The notes beneath the pieces were generated by a model, which searched no databases, was not told where the DNA came from, and saw only the letters and a list, made by a program, of their open reading frames with translations. A stretch of DNA of 64,000 nucleotides from Chloroflexi bacterium bin20. GTDB lineage: Bacteria > Chloroflexota > Anaerolineae > Aggregatilineales > Phototrophicaceae. Shown one piece after another: positions 35,125 through 44,132 of this stretch. Every line of letters begins with the position of its first letter. Position 1 is the first letter of the stretch. The position numbers and the translations under genes were made by a program. Location of the stretch: positions 62,001 to 126,000 of the forward strand of contig MPMG01000003.1 in assembly GCA_002238485.1 (NCBI GenBank). The letters run 5' to 3'.

Positions 35125-35902
35125 AATTTTGCTGGCGGGCAAACGGATTGTGGTAACCCGCGCGCGCCATCAGGCAGAGGCCGTGGCGGCGATGATTCGT
35201 GAGCGAGGCGGTGTGCCGCTGCTATATCCATGCATAGCAATTGCCCCGCCGGACGACTTCTCGCCGCTTGATGACGCGCTGAGCCGCTTATCTGAATTTG
35301 ACTGGCTCGTATTCACCAGCAGCAATGCCGTCGCCGCTGTTGCCGAGCGGCTGCGCTTATTGGCATCCCAGCCAGATTGGTCGCATTTGTCCATCGCTGC
35401 TGTGGGGCCGCAGACGAGTGACGCCGTGAAGGTTGCTTTTGGTCGCGGTGTAGAATTCTTCCCCGAGCAGGCGAATGCGCGGACGCTGGCGCATAGGCTG
35501 CCCGTGTCCAAGGCTGCGCGTTTGCTGCTGCCGCAAAGCAATCGAGCCGATTCTTCGACAGCGCAAATTTTTCGTGATCGAGGCGCGGCGGTTTCGACAA
35601 TTTTTGCCTATCGCACGATCATGGGCAGCGGCGGCATCGACCTGGCGGCACAATTATCACAGGGCAATGCCCAGGCTTTGACCTTCGCCAGCCCGTCGGC
35701 GGTTGAATTTCTTCTGCGGCGCTGTCCCCAGCCAAAACTTCTGGATCTGCCTGCTGCTTGCATCGGCGCGACCACAGCAGCCACCGCTCGCCGCCTGGGT
35801 TTTGGCAGGCTGGTCGTCCCGCCGGTCAGTGGGCTATCAAAAATGCTGGAAGCGCTGGCACAATTTTTCTTGGCAGATGCAGAATTTGCAGAAGAGTTGT
35901 GA
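35114..35902 (+). CDS. hemD: Uroporphyrinogen-III synthase
   Basis: 262 residues. HemD closes hydroxymethylbilane with inversion of ring D. The family is poorly conserved but shows the expected two-domain pattern: KRIVVTRARHQAEAVAAMI, DWLVFTSSNAVAAVAERL, IAAVGPQTSDAV, FAYRTI, LTFASPSAVEFLL and CIGATTAATARRLG. The ATG at 35114 lies inside the end of hemC, so translation is coupled. The pathway steps downstream are not in this window. Confidence 0.92.
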   Translation: MNTEILLAGKRIVVTRARHQAEAVAAMIRERGGVPLLYPCIAIAPPDDFSPLDDALSRLSEFDWLVFTSSNAVAAVAERLRLLASQPDWSHLSIAAVGPQTSDAVKVAFGRGVEFFPEQANARTLAHRLPVSKAARLLLPQSNRADSSTAQIFRDRGAAVSTIFAYRTIMGSGGIDLAAQLSQGNAQALTFASPSAVEFLLRRCPQPKLLDLPAACIGATTAATARRLGFGRLVVPPVSGLSKMLEALAQFFLADAEFAEEL

Positions 35903-36020
35903 ACACAAGCCTTCCATAAAGACGATTTATCTCTAATTTTTTTCTTCTGCATCAGATTCTCTCTACAATGAAAGTAGGTTAGCTAGTCGCTTGCGTTTCA
36001 TCGTAGCAGGGTCGTCCGCT

Positions 36021-36350
36021 ATGGAGCTCACACAGAACATCTATACGCATGACAAGTTCACTGAAAGCGCGCAATACTGGTGCCCCGAGTCAGAAAAATA
36101 TGCCGCCGCCAGTCATTTGATCAGCGCCTTGCGCGCCGGCTGGCTTTTGGCCTTGCCCAGGGTGCGCGCCAGACAGATTTGGAATAGCGGCAGCCGCGCC
36201 CGCACTCTGTACGAGTTTACATTGGTGCGCGGCAGCCAGCTGATGATCATGCCCGTGTTGACCAATCCTTTTGTCGAGCGTTATCTGATCCAAAACGACA
36301 TCCGCGTTATTTATGGCGCCGCCACAGAAAATGTCGTCGTGCCTGGCTAG
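36021..36350 (+). CDS. Small protein of unknown family, tandem copy A
   Basis: 109 residues. I do not recognise the family. The ATG at 36021 has GCAGGG upstream and TACAAT at 35964-35969. The sequence is without signal peptide or membrane helix. It aligns along nearly its whole length with the next gene: W-x(3)-SE-x-YA, GW, RV-x(2)-R-x(2)-W-x(2)-G-x-R, Y-x-FT-x(2)-R, M-x-VL-x-NP-x-V-x-R-(Y/F)-L. Spacing of conserved Trp, Arg and Tyr suggests a compact mixed fold. The pair probably arose by duplication. Confidence 0.72.
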   Translation: MELTQNIYTHDKFTESAQYWCPESEKYAAASHLISALRAGWLLALPRVRARQIWNSGSRARTLYEFTLVRGSQLMIMPVLTNPFVERYLIQNDIRVIYGAATENVVVPG

Positions 36351-36385
36351 CTCTGTTAATATCGCGTTAAACTCTTGCTGGCTGC

Positions 36386-36414
36386 TTGCCCCGTGCCCAG
36401 GCTGCGCCTATACT
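36386..36414 (+). promoter_or_regulatory. Promoter of the second small tandem gene
   Basis: TTGCCC (36386-36391), 17-base spacer, TATACT (36409-36414), 37 bases ahead of the ATG at 36452. The second copy therefore has its own promoter, although it lies only 100 bases after the first. Confidence 0.6.
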
Positions 36415-36451
36415 TGCGCCAGTTTCATGCCTTTCAGGAGCGCCACGCGCA

Positions 36452-36763
36452 ATGAATGACCAGCAACAGAACGACCTGCGTACGCAGTACCATGGTATCT
36501 CGCAACATTGGAGTTATTCATCAGAGCGATATGCGGGCGGCGACAACTTGCTGACGGCGATTGAGCGCGGCTGGGCGATTGATCCACGCGTGCTGCTGCG
36601 GCGGCACTGGTTCGCGGGTATGCGCTGCATCGAGATTTATCACTTCACCATTCGCCGCGCCGATGTTGTCGCCGATATGGCTGTGCTGGGCAACCCCTAT
36701 GTGACGCGCTTTCTGGCCTCGCATCCCTACGATCTGGTCGAAGCGGACGCCGCAGCCGTCTAG
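36452..36763 (+). CDS. Small protein of unknown family, tandem copy B
   Basis: 103 residues. Paralogue of the preceding gene (see the shared residues there): here HWSYSSERYAGGDNLLTAIE, RRHWFAGMRCIEIYHFTIRR and MAVLGNPYVTRFLASHP. No signal peptide or membrane segment. AGGAG lies upstream of the ATG, and the gene has its own promoter. The C terminus ends in an acidic/Ala tail. Function unknown. Confidence 0.72.
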   Translation: MNDQQQNDLRTQYHGISQHWSYSSERYAGGDNLLTAIERGWAIDPRVLLRRHWFAGMRCIEIYHFTIRRADVVADMAVLGNPYVTRFLASHPYDLVEADAAAV

Positions 36764-36867
36764 GGTTCTCGACTCGGCACGTGTTTTTACGCGCCAGCGG
36801 ACATGCTATTTTCTACATTCCACTATAATAGTCGACAGAAGCAGCCCGCCAAAACGGGAATCCAGTT

Positions 36868-39800
36868 ATGTCCGACGACCGCCAGCGTGAAGACGAATCT
36901 GCCGAAAGCGCGCCGCCCTCACCTGAAGAAATGATGCACAACTTGCTGCGCGCCTTGCCTGATGAAGACGAGTTGCCGCCACCAGAAGATTTCGATGCCG
37001 CCGCGAAAGATGCCGAGGCAGAGCCGTCCGTCCGACCAGAAGACAGCGCGCCACAAGCCAGCCAAGAGCCAGCGCAACAATTGCCCGAAGCTGTCGCGCG
37101 CTTGCTGGCGATGCAAAATCAAGCCGCCACGCTCAGCGAGCTGCTGAGCAAAGAAGAAATTAGCTTCGAAGATTATCAGCGCCTTTTGCACGAGGCGATG
37201 GTGCAAGATGACGACGGCGTCTGGTGGATGATTGATGCCGAAAATGACGACTGGTATCGACACGATGCGGTAAAAAATCAGTGGGAAGTCAGTTACCCGT
37301 CTGCACTGCGCGAATTTGAAGCGGCACAGCGCCAGTCCGAGAGCAACTACGACTTGCCAGACAGTTTGCGCGCGCCGGCCGCAGGCGATCCAATCTTGGA
37401 CGAGCGCGGCGTCAAGATTGGCACGGTGCCAGCCACCAAAGACGAACTCTATACCGTGCCTGGCAAAGCCGCCTTGGCCGAAGAGCTAAGCGGTCAGCAG
37501 CCTGCGCAAGAAACCGACCTGCCGCTCGCGCCAGCCCTGTCTGCCCCGCAGACAAGCGACTCGCTGTTTGATTTGCAGGCATCGCCCATCGTGCAGGAAC
37601 TGCGCCAAAGCCAACGCAGCGTCCGCATACGTCTGCTGTTGCTGATGCTGGCTGCGCTGCTGATCGTGGCGCTGGTGGCTGGAATCCTGTTCGCTGGCGG
37701 CGCCATGCTTTGGTATCGCGACCGCGTCGAACCGTTTGCCGAGTCCATTGCCGCGCTGGAAAATTATGTGCCCGCCCACCAGACCGCGCGCATATATGAT
37801 GCCGATGGTGGCTTGATCGCCGCGCTGGACAGCCCAGAAAGCGGCGCGCGCACACCCGTGCCCCTAGAACGCATCAGCCCTTACATGATCCACGCTATCG
37901 TATCGCAGGAAAACGAACGTTACTTCGACGATCCAGGCTTCGACCCGATCGCCATAGTGCGCGCATTCATCCAAAACCTGCGTGGCGGCGGTATCGAGTC
38001 GGGCGCGAGCACTATCACACAGCAGATCGCCCGCAACCTCGTCTTGCAAGATCGCGATCTGACGTTGGAGCGCAAGCTCAACGAAATCCTGGTCGCGATG
38101 GAAATCGCCAATCGCTATGACAAGAACTTCATCCTCGAGCTGTATTTGAACGAGATATTCTTTGCTAATCGCAGTTATGGCGTGGAGGCGGCGGCCAACA
38201 CCTATTTTGGACATGGCGCGGACAAGCTAAATTTTGCCCAGTCGGCGCTGCTTGCCAGCATAGTGCCATCGCCGCTGAGGCATGATCCGGTAACCAACCG
38301 GGAAACCGCCATGGCCAATATGCGCCTGACCATGGGCAAGATGCTGGATATCGGCTGTCTGCAATTTCAGCATGGCGATTGGCTGGCGCTCGGTCCCTTC
38401 TGCATCCATGATGGAGCGGAGGTCGATCTGGACGGCGCAACTGGTGTGCTGGTACGCCGCGATGCTTCTGGCGCAATCATCGGCGGCGCAGCCATCCTGC
38501 AAATCGCCGAGATCGAAACTGCTGATTTCAGCGCAAACCAGGCGCGCTCGCGGTATCCGCATTTTGTCGAATTCCTGCGCGCGCGGCTGATCGCCGAGCT
38601 GGGCGAAGCGGCGCTTTATCAACGTGGTTTGAGCATCCACACAACGCTCGACCCATCGCTGCAAGCCACGGCGCAGGCGCTGCTGAGCCGGCAAGTGCGC
38701 GAGCTGCGGACGGTCGCCACTGGCATCGACACCGGCGCTGTCATGGTGACCGACCCCAAGAGCGGCGCGATCCGCGTCATGGTCGGCAGTCATGACTTTT
38801 ATGACCCGGTCGCGGGCCAGGTCAACAACGCGCTGAGCTGGCAGCAGCCTGGCTCGGCCATCAAGCCATTCGTCTATGCGGCGGCGCTACAGAACAACGA
38901 AGGCAAATACCTGACGTCCGCCAGCATTATCTGGGATGTGCCGCTGGTGGCAGATTTGGGCGCGGGCGGCCTCTATGAACCGCAAAATGTCGATCGCCGT
39001 TTTCATGGCGCGGTGTCACTGCGCGCGGCATTGCAAAACAGCTACAATGTGCCCACAGTCAAGCTATTCCGCGACCATGTCGGCATTGGGCGCTATGCCA
39101 ATTTGGCCGAAGCCTTTGGCATTGAATTCACCCCCGACACCTTGCTGACGCTGGCAACTTCGCTGGGCGCAAATGAAGTCCGCCTCTTTGACATGATGAG
39201 CGCCTACAGCGTCTTTGCCAATGGCGGGCAGCGCGCCGACTTGTACGCCATCGAGCGCATCACCGAGAGCAAAGATGGCGAAACAATTGAAATCCCTCGC
39301 GAGCGTCCGGCGCCACAGCCGGTGATATCGCCCACATTAGCTTACCTGGTGCAGAACATCCTAAGCGATGATGCAGCGCGCCAGCCGAGCTTCCAGCCCA
39401 ATTCGGCGATGACACTGGCGCAGTTGGGCATGCCTTCCCAAAATGTTGTCGCCGCCAAGACGGGCACGACCAACAGCAGCCGCGATTTGTGGACGATGGG
39501 TTTCACGCGAGGCGCAGTTGTGGGTGTCTGGCTGGGCACACATGACAATTCGCCGACCTACAACACCAGCGGCATTCGCAGCGCCGCCCCAGTTTGGAAT
39601 GCTGTGATGGCAGCCGCCAGCGAACGGTATCCGCCCCTGCCTTTTGAAAATCCTGGTGGCGTCGTGGCTCGCGAAATCTGCCGCACGACTGGCACGTTGC
39701 GCTCGGCAAATTGCCCGCAACCAAGCACCGACTTGTTCTTGCACGATCAGCTTCCGCCGCCAGCCGAGCAGGGTTTCTTGCAGCGTTACGCGGTCGACAG

Positions 39801-40377
39801 TTGGTCGTTGCTGCGCGCCAATGAATTTTGCCCCAATCATGTGACGCAGATGAACTTTGCGGTCATTGATGAGCCAGAGGCACTGGAGTGGCTGAACAAC
39901 ACGGACGAAGGCCGCGCCTACGCCGAAAGCCTGGAACTACCGCTGCCGCTGCGTCCGCCACCACAAGCTGCTTGTACGCAGGGCATGCAGCTGCCGCTAA
40001 TCGACCTGAGCAGCCCCAATCCTGGCGCGGTAGTGGGTGGCACGGTCGAAGTTCGCGGACAAGTGCAAGCGCCCGACTTCGACAAGTTCGAGCTTCTCTA
40101 TGCAACCGCCGCCGAGCCCGATACCTTCTACCCGATTATGGCTTCGCTGGTGCTGATGCCGCAGTATGGCAGCCCGCTAGGCAGCTGGGATACGCTCGCT
40201 GCGCAGGCGCCGGATGGCGATGTCGTCTTGCGCCTGGCTGCGACTTCCTTGAGTGGCGGCTCTATCCATGTCGAACTGCCGCTGACGGTGGACAATTCCA
40301 GCCCTGTGCCGGTGGGGGACGAGCCGGTATTCGGGCCGACAGTCGAATCCATCCTCTTCGCCACGCCCAGTCCCTAG
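36868..40377 (+). CDS. Class A penicillin-binding protein (bifunctional glycosyltransferase/transpeptidase)
   Basis: 1169 residues. A 250-residue acidic cytoplasmic N terminus contains a WW-like module (residues 113-148, DGVWWMIDAENDDWYRHD). One membrane helix follows (about 254-282). The GT51 glycosyltransferase domain has catalytic Glu348 in SQENERYF and the GASTITQQIARNL motif (379-391). The transpeptidase has S663-A-I-K666, S725-Y-N727 and K864-T-G866. The last 110 residues look like an Ig/fibronectin-type domain (IDLSSPNPGAVVGGTVEVRG). It polymerises and cross-links peptidoglycan at the outer face. A TATAAT box (36824-36829) lies upstream. Confidence 0.94.
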   Translation: MSDDRQREDESAESAPPSPEEMMHNLLRALPDEDELPPPEDFDAAAKDAEAEPSVRPEDSAPQASQEPAQQLPEAVARLLAMQNQAATLSELLSKEEISFEDYQRLLHEAMVQDDDGVWWMIDAENDDWYRHDAVKNQWEVSYPSALREFEAAQRQSESNYDLPDSLRAPAAGDPILDERGVKIGTVPATKDELYTVPGKAALAEELSGQQPAQETDLPLAPALSAPQTSDSLFDLQASPIVQELRQSQRSVRIRLLLLMLAALLIVALVAGILFAGGAMLWYRDRVEPFAESIAALENYVPAHQTARIYDADGGLIAALDSPESGARTPVPLERISPYMIHAIVSQENERYFDDPGFDPIAIVRAFIQNLRGGGIESGASTITQQIARNLVLQDRDLTLERKLNEILVAMEIANRYDKNFILELYLNEIFFANRSYGVEAAANTYFGHGADKLNFAQSALLASIVPSPLRHDPVTNRETAMANMRLTMGKMLDIGCLQFQHGDWLALGPFCIHDGAEVDLDGATGVLVRRDASGAIIGGAAILQIAEIETADFSANQARSRYPHFVEFLRARLIAELGEAALYQRGLSIHTTLDPSLQATAQALLSRQVRELRTVATGIDTGAVMVTDPKSGAIRVMVGSHDFYDPVAGQVNNALSWQQPGSAIKPFVYAAALQNNEGKYLTSASIIWDVPLVADLGAGGLYEPQNVDRRFHGAVSLRAALQNSYNVPTVKLFRDHVGIGRYANLAEAFGIEFTPDTLLTLATSLGANEVRLFDMMSAYSVFANGGQRADLYAIERITESKDGETIEIPRERPAPQPVISPTLAYLVQNILSDDAARQPSFQPNSAMTLAQLGMPSQNVVAAKTGTTNSSRDLWTMGFTRGAVVGVWLGTHDNSPTYNTSGIRSAAPVWNAVMAAASERYPPLPFENPGGVVAREICRTTGTLRSANCPQPSTDLFLHDQLPPPAEQGFLQRYAVDSWSLLRANEFCPNHVTQMNFAVIDEPEALEWLNNTDEGRAYAESLELPLPLRPPPQAACTQGMQLPLIDLSSPNPGAVVGGTVEVRGQVQAPDFDKFELLYATAAEPDTFYPIMASLVLMPQYGSPLGSWDTLAAQAPDGDVVLRLAATSLSGGSIHVELPLTVDNSSPVPVGDEPVFGPTVESILFATPSP

Positions 40378-40464
40378 CTCAAAATTGCTGATACAATGCG
40401 ATCTAACGCTGACGAAACTGGGTCGTTGTGCAACGCTGGCTCAAAGCGATCGAGAGGCAATTGA

Positions 40465-42729
40465 GTGAGCAAGCACCCGCTGTTAGAAGGGTTGAATCCG
40501 CAGCAAACCGCCGCCATCACCGCAGACTTGGGGCCGGTGCTGGTATTGGCTGGGCCGGGCAGTGGCAAGACCAGCGTGTTGACGCGGCGCATCGCCTGGC
40601 TGATCCAAGAGCACCATGTGCCGCATCATCGCATCATGGCGGTCACTTTCACCAACAAGGCTGCTGGCGAAATGCGCTCGCGGGTGGAGAAGTTGCTGGA
40701 CAGCAAGCTGCGCGGACTGCAGATCGGCACATTTCATTCGACTTGCGCGCGTTTTTTGCGGCGCGATGCCCAGATTCTCGGCTATCGCGATAACTGGGTC
40801 ATATACGACAGCGATGATTCGCAGCGCCTCATCAAGGCGATCGTGGCTGACCTGGGCATGGACCCCAAAGAAAACCCGCCCCGGCGCATCAATAACAGAA
40901 TCTCGGCTGCCAAGAACGAAATGATCTTGCCGGAACAATACCAGGCTATGAGTCGCTTCGACGAACGTGTGGCGACTGTCTATGCTGCCTATCAGCGCGA
41001 GCTCAAAACTGCCAACGCCATGGATTTCGGCGATTTGCTGCTGAACATGGCGCTGCTGCTGCAAAAGAGCGACGAGCGGCGCAAAGATTATCAAGATCGC
41101 TTTTTGGCGGTGCTGGTAGACGAATTTCAAGATACCAACACGGTGCAATATCAACTGGTAAAGCTGCTGTCTGCGCCCCAGCAATTTGTCTTTGTGGTCG
41201 GCGATGAAGACCAGGCAATTTATCGTTTTCGCGGCGCGGATTATCGCAATCTGCTGCGATTCCGCAAAGATTATCCCGAGCCGGCTATCGTCTTGCTAGA
41301 GCAGAATTATCGCAGCACGCAGACTATCCTGGATGTCGCTGGCGCAGTCATCAACAACAACAGCAATCGCACGCCCAAGAACTTGCATACCAGCCGCGGA
41401 CAGGGCGAGCCGATCGCTCTGCACGAAGCCGCTGACGAACAATACGAAGCCGACTTTGTGCTCGAGCAAGTGCGCAAGCTGCGGGAATCCGCAAGCATCG
41501 CCTACAGCGACATCGCCGTGATCTACCGCACCAATGCCCAGTCGCGCGCATTCGAAGAAGCTTTCATCCGCGCTCGCCTGCCCTATGTCTTGCTGAGCGG
41601 CTTTGGCTTTTATCAGCGCCGCGAAATCAAAGACCTGCTGGCCTACCTGCGGCTGATCTACAACCCGGACGACCGAGTCAGCTTTGAGCGCGTCATCAAT
41701 ACGCCGGCGCGCGGCATCGGCAAGAAGTCGCTGCAAGCTTTCGCCGACTGGGTGACCAGCGAAGACCTGGCGCTGAGCGACGCGCTCAACAAGCTGTATT
41801 ATGACGATCACAACCCCTTATCCACGGCGGTCAAGGGCAAGTTCCTACAATTCGTAAACTTGCTCGCCACCTGGACAGAAATGGCGCAGCCGGGCGGCTT
41901 GGGCGATCTGTTCCAGCATATCGTCAAGCAGACTCGCTATGACCTGCACCTCGAAAAGATCAGCCAGCACGAAGACGAAGCGCTGGACCGCGCGCAGAAC
42001 TTGTCGGAGTTTTATGGCATGCTGATGAAGGCGGATGACAGCGGGCAGACACTGCACGACTTTCTGGACGAGCGCACCCTGTACACCACCGCCGACAGCC
42101 TGGAAGAAGATGACGACAAAGTCCGCTTGTCGACCTTTCATAGCATCAAGGGGCTGGAGTTTCCGGCCGTGTTCATCACCGGGCTGGAACAAGACAACCT
42201 GCCGCACCGCAATGCCATCGCCGAAGGCAAAGAGGGCATTGAAGAAGAATGCCGCCTCTTTTATGTGGGCATCACGCGCGCCGAAGACCATCTCTTCCTT
42301 AGCTATGCCATGCAGCGGCGTCCATTCGGTGGCAGCAGCATCAACGGGATATCGCGATTTCTCGCCGACTTGCCAGCGCATTTGCTCGATGGCAGCCCGC
42401 TCACACTAGCCTACCTGCGACAAGCCCGGGCTGTTGCCGCGCCAACGCAATGGGAGCCGCGCCATCCCATCTTCGAGCGCCAACCGAAAACGATCGCGCC
42501 GCCCAAGCAGTCTATCGCGCCAGCCAATCCAGCGATTCGCTCGCAATTTGCCGCCTTCAAAGCGCCACAAAAGCCGATGCTGCGGATTGGCTCGCGCGCC
42601 ACGCACAAGCAATTCGGCGGCGGCTTGGTGATCGGCATCGACCCCGGCGGCGATATCGTCAGCGTGTCTTTTGACCAGCACCAACTCAAGAAAGTCTTCG
42701 CCGAAGATCTCACTCCGCTTGTCGAATGA
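40465..42729 (+). CDS. UvrD/PcrA-type ATP-dependent DNA helicase
   Basis: 754 residues from a GTG with GAGAGG upstream and TACAAT at 40392-40397. Superfamily 1A motifs: LNPQQTAAI (Q motif), GPGSGKT (30-36), TFTNKAAGEMR, VDEFQDTN (motif II), GDEDQAIYRFRGAD, QNYRSTQTIL, LSTFHSIKGLEF and FYVGITRAED. The C-terminal 50 residues match the PcrA tudor-like domain (IGSRATHKQFGGGLV and VSVSFDQHQLKKVF) that binds RNA polymerase. It unwinds DNA 3' to 5' in repair and transcription-linked processes. The C-terminal tail suggests pcrA rather than rep. Confidence 0.95.
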   Translation: MSKHPLLEGLNPQQTAAITADLGPVLVLAGPGSGKTSVLTRRIAWLIQEHHVPHHRIMAVTFTNKAAGEMRSRVEKLLDSKLRGLQIGTFHSTCARFLRRDAQILGYRDNWVIYDSDDSQRLIKAIVADLGMDPKENPPRRINNRISAAKNEMILPEQYQAMSRFDERVATVYAAYQRELKTANAMDFGDLLLNMALLLQKSDERRKDYQDRFLAVLVDEFQDTNTVQYQLVKLLSAPQQFVFVVGDEDQAIYRFRGADYRNLLRFRKDYPEPAIVLLEQNYRSTQTILDVAGAVINNNSNRTPKNLHTSRGQGEPIALHEAADEQYEADFVLEQVRKLRESASIAYSDIAVIYRTNAQSRAFEEAFIRARLPYVLLSGFGFYQRREIKDLLAYLRLIYNPDDRVSFERVINTPARGIGKKSLQAFADWVTSEDLALSDALNKLYYDDHNPLSTAVKGKFLQFVNLLATWTEMAQPGGLGDLFQHIVKQTRYDLHLEKISQHEDEALDRAQNLSEFYGMLMKADDSGQTLHDFLDERTLYTTADSLEEDDDKVRLSTFHSIKGLEFPAVFITGLEQDNLPHRNAIAEGKEGIEEECRLFYVGITRAEDHLFLSYAMQRRPFGGSSINGISRFLADLPAHLLDGSPLTLAYLRQARAVAAPTQWEPRHPIFERQPKTIAPPKQSIAPANPAIRSQFAAFKAPQKPMLRIGSRATHKQFGGGLVIGIDPGGDIVSVSFDQHQLKKVFAEDLTPLVE

Positions 42730-42791
42730 GGCCCCGCCCGGTCGTCCGTTTTTGTACATGCGCATTGAAAGACGCTACTATCTCCAACGAG

Positions 42792-42806
42792 CGCGCATGA
42801 TGCGCG
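42792..42806. promoter_or_regulatory. Perfect palindrome upstream of the cysteine-module array
   Basis: CGCGCAT-G-ATGCGCG, 39 bases ahead of the first array gene. The symmetry is that expected of a regulator binding site; a related GCATGATG occurs ahead of the second array gene (44091-44098) but without the full palindrome. Confidence 0.4.
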
Positions 42807-42844
42807 GTCTATGTACTGCTTGTACTGCAGTAAGGAGCCTGTCA

Positions 42845-44008
42845 ATGACGGCAACAAGGGCATTGGCATTGATGATAATCGCGGTTCTCATCGGCGTTAT
42901 GGCGGCGGCGGGGAGCGCGGACGAGATCGACAACTGCTGTTTCGTCGACCGCCAATGCCATAGCGACCAGGACTGGATAAACGGCTATTGGGCGTTCCAG
43001 AACAAGCAATGCGCCGCTCCTGCGCCGTCTCAGTCCGTGGCAAGCGCTCCGCCCCCGGCACAAGTAGACAATTGCTGTTATGTCGACCGCCAATGCCATA
43101 GCGACCAGGACTGGATAAACGGCTATTGGGCGTTCCAGAACAAGCAATGCGCCGCTCCTGCGCAGTCTCAGCCCATGGCAAGCGGGCAGACGCCAGCAAA
43201 TGTCGACAACTGCTGTTATGTCGACAGGCAATGTAGCAGCGACCTGGACTGGATCGGCGGCTGGCACGCCTATCAGAACAATCTATGCGGCGCAGCGCCA
43301 CAAGCGGGGGCGCCAACGTCTTCTCAGCCGGCCAGCGGGGTTATTTTGCGGACGGCCGGCGGGATTGTCATGGGGAATCCTGGCGGACGCGGTATCCTGC
43401 CCTCGATTAGTCCTAGCAGGCTGCCTGCCCCCGGGCAGAGCATTTACACGAGCAACTGTTGTGAAGAAGATTGGCAATGCAATAATGACCAGGATTGGGC
43501 GAATGGCTATCACGGATTTCAGAACGATCCTAGTTGCGCGCTGCCGGGGCTGATCACCATCGTGGGCGCCCCGCCCTTTGTCGATCAGTTTGAGCGTGGG
43601 CTTGACTTGCTGCGCAACAAGCTGCCGCATCGCTATTACTTCGTGCTCGACGGCGTGGACAAGGTCGAAATGCACGAAGGGCACGGAGGGGGCGTGGGGG
43701 GTTACGTTAATGCCCTCAGTCGGACATTTTTTGTGGCAGAGAGCGGATTTCTGGACCCTCAACATTCACCGAGTGTCGAGCAGTTGTCCACATCGCTTGT
43801 GCACGAAGCCTGCCATGTCCATCGAGCTAATGCCGGGCACATTATAAGAAACGGATGTGATCGGATCAGAGAGGAAGCCTTCTGCGAGGGGATGGAACTG
43901 GAAGTCCTGATTGAACTCAATGTTGCGCCCTCGTTGATTGAAAGGCAGCGAGATTTCGTCGCCAGCATCCGCTCAGGCGAATTCAAGGTGTCGACCGAAG
44001 GATGCTAG
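42845..44008 (+). CDS. Secreted cysteine-module protein with HEACH putative metalloprotease domain, array copy 1
   Basis: 387 residues. AAGGAG precedes the ATG; a signal peptide covers residues 1-25. Four modules follow (about 30-56, 76-102, 122-148, 204-231), each of the form NCC-(F/Y/E)-x-DRQC-x-SD-x-DW-x-x-GYWAFQN-x-x-C, i.e. four Cys per module. They are joined by Ala/Pro/Ser linkers. The C-terminal domain begins LPGLITIVGAPPF and contains H320-E-A-C-H324 with E343/E344 downstream (REEAFCEGMELEVLIEL), as expected of an HExxH zinc peptidase. I know no named family for the combination. Modules 1 and 2 are nearly identical at DNA level. The pattern suggests cell-surface binding plus proteolysis outside the cell. 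Confidence 0.85.
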   Translation: MTATRALALMIIAVLIGVMAAAGSADEIDNCCFVDRQCHSDQDWINGYWAFQNKQCAAPAPSQSVASAPPPAQVDNCCYVDRQCHSDQDWINGYWAFQNKQCAAPAQSQPMASGQTPANVDNCCYVDRQCSSDLDWIGGWHAYQNNLCGAAPQAGAPTSSQPASGVILRTAGGIVMGNPGGRGILPSISPSRLPAPGQSIYTSNCCEEDWQCNNDQDWANGYHGFQNDPSCALPGLITIVGAPPFVDQFERGLDLLRNKLPHRYYFVLDGVDKVEMHEGHGGGVGGYVNALSRTFFVAESGFLDPQHSPSVEQLSTSLVHEACHVHRANAGHIIRNGCDRIREEAFCEGMELEVLIELNVAPSLIERQRDFVASIRSGEFKVSTEGC

Positions 44009-44043
44009 GCGCGCGACCTTGGCGGCTGCGCCTGTCGCTTGCG

Positions 44044-44088
44044 ATTTGTTGGCGAGCGCAGCTCAAAGCGATACGATTGCCAACAAAT
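44044..44088. repeat. Perfect inverted repeat between array copies 1 and 2
   Basis: ATTTGTTGGC (44044-44053) and GCCAACAAAT (44079-44088) are perfect 10-base complements around a 25-base loop. They lie between the first two array genes and may form a hairpin or an operator. Confidence 0.6.
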
Positions 44089-44132
44089 GTGCATGATGAA
44101 ATTCGTCTATACCTGCCAAAGGGAGCCTGTCA

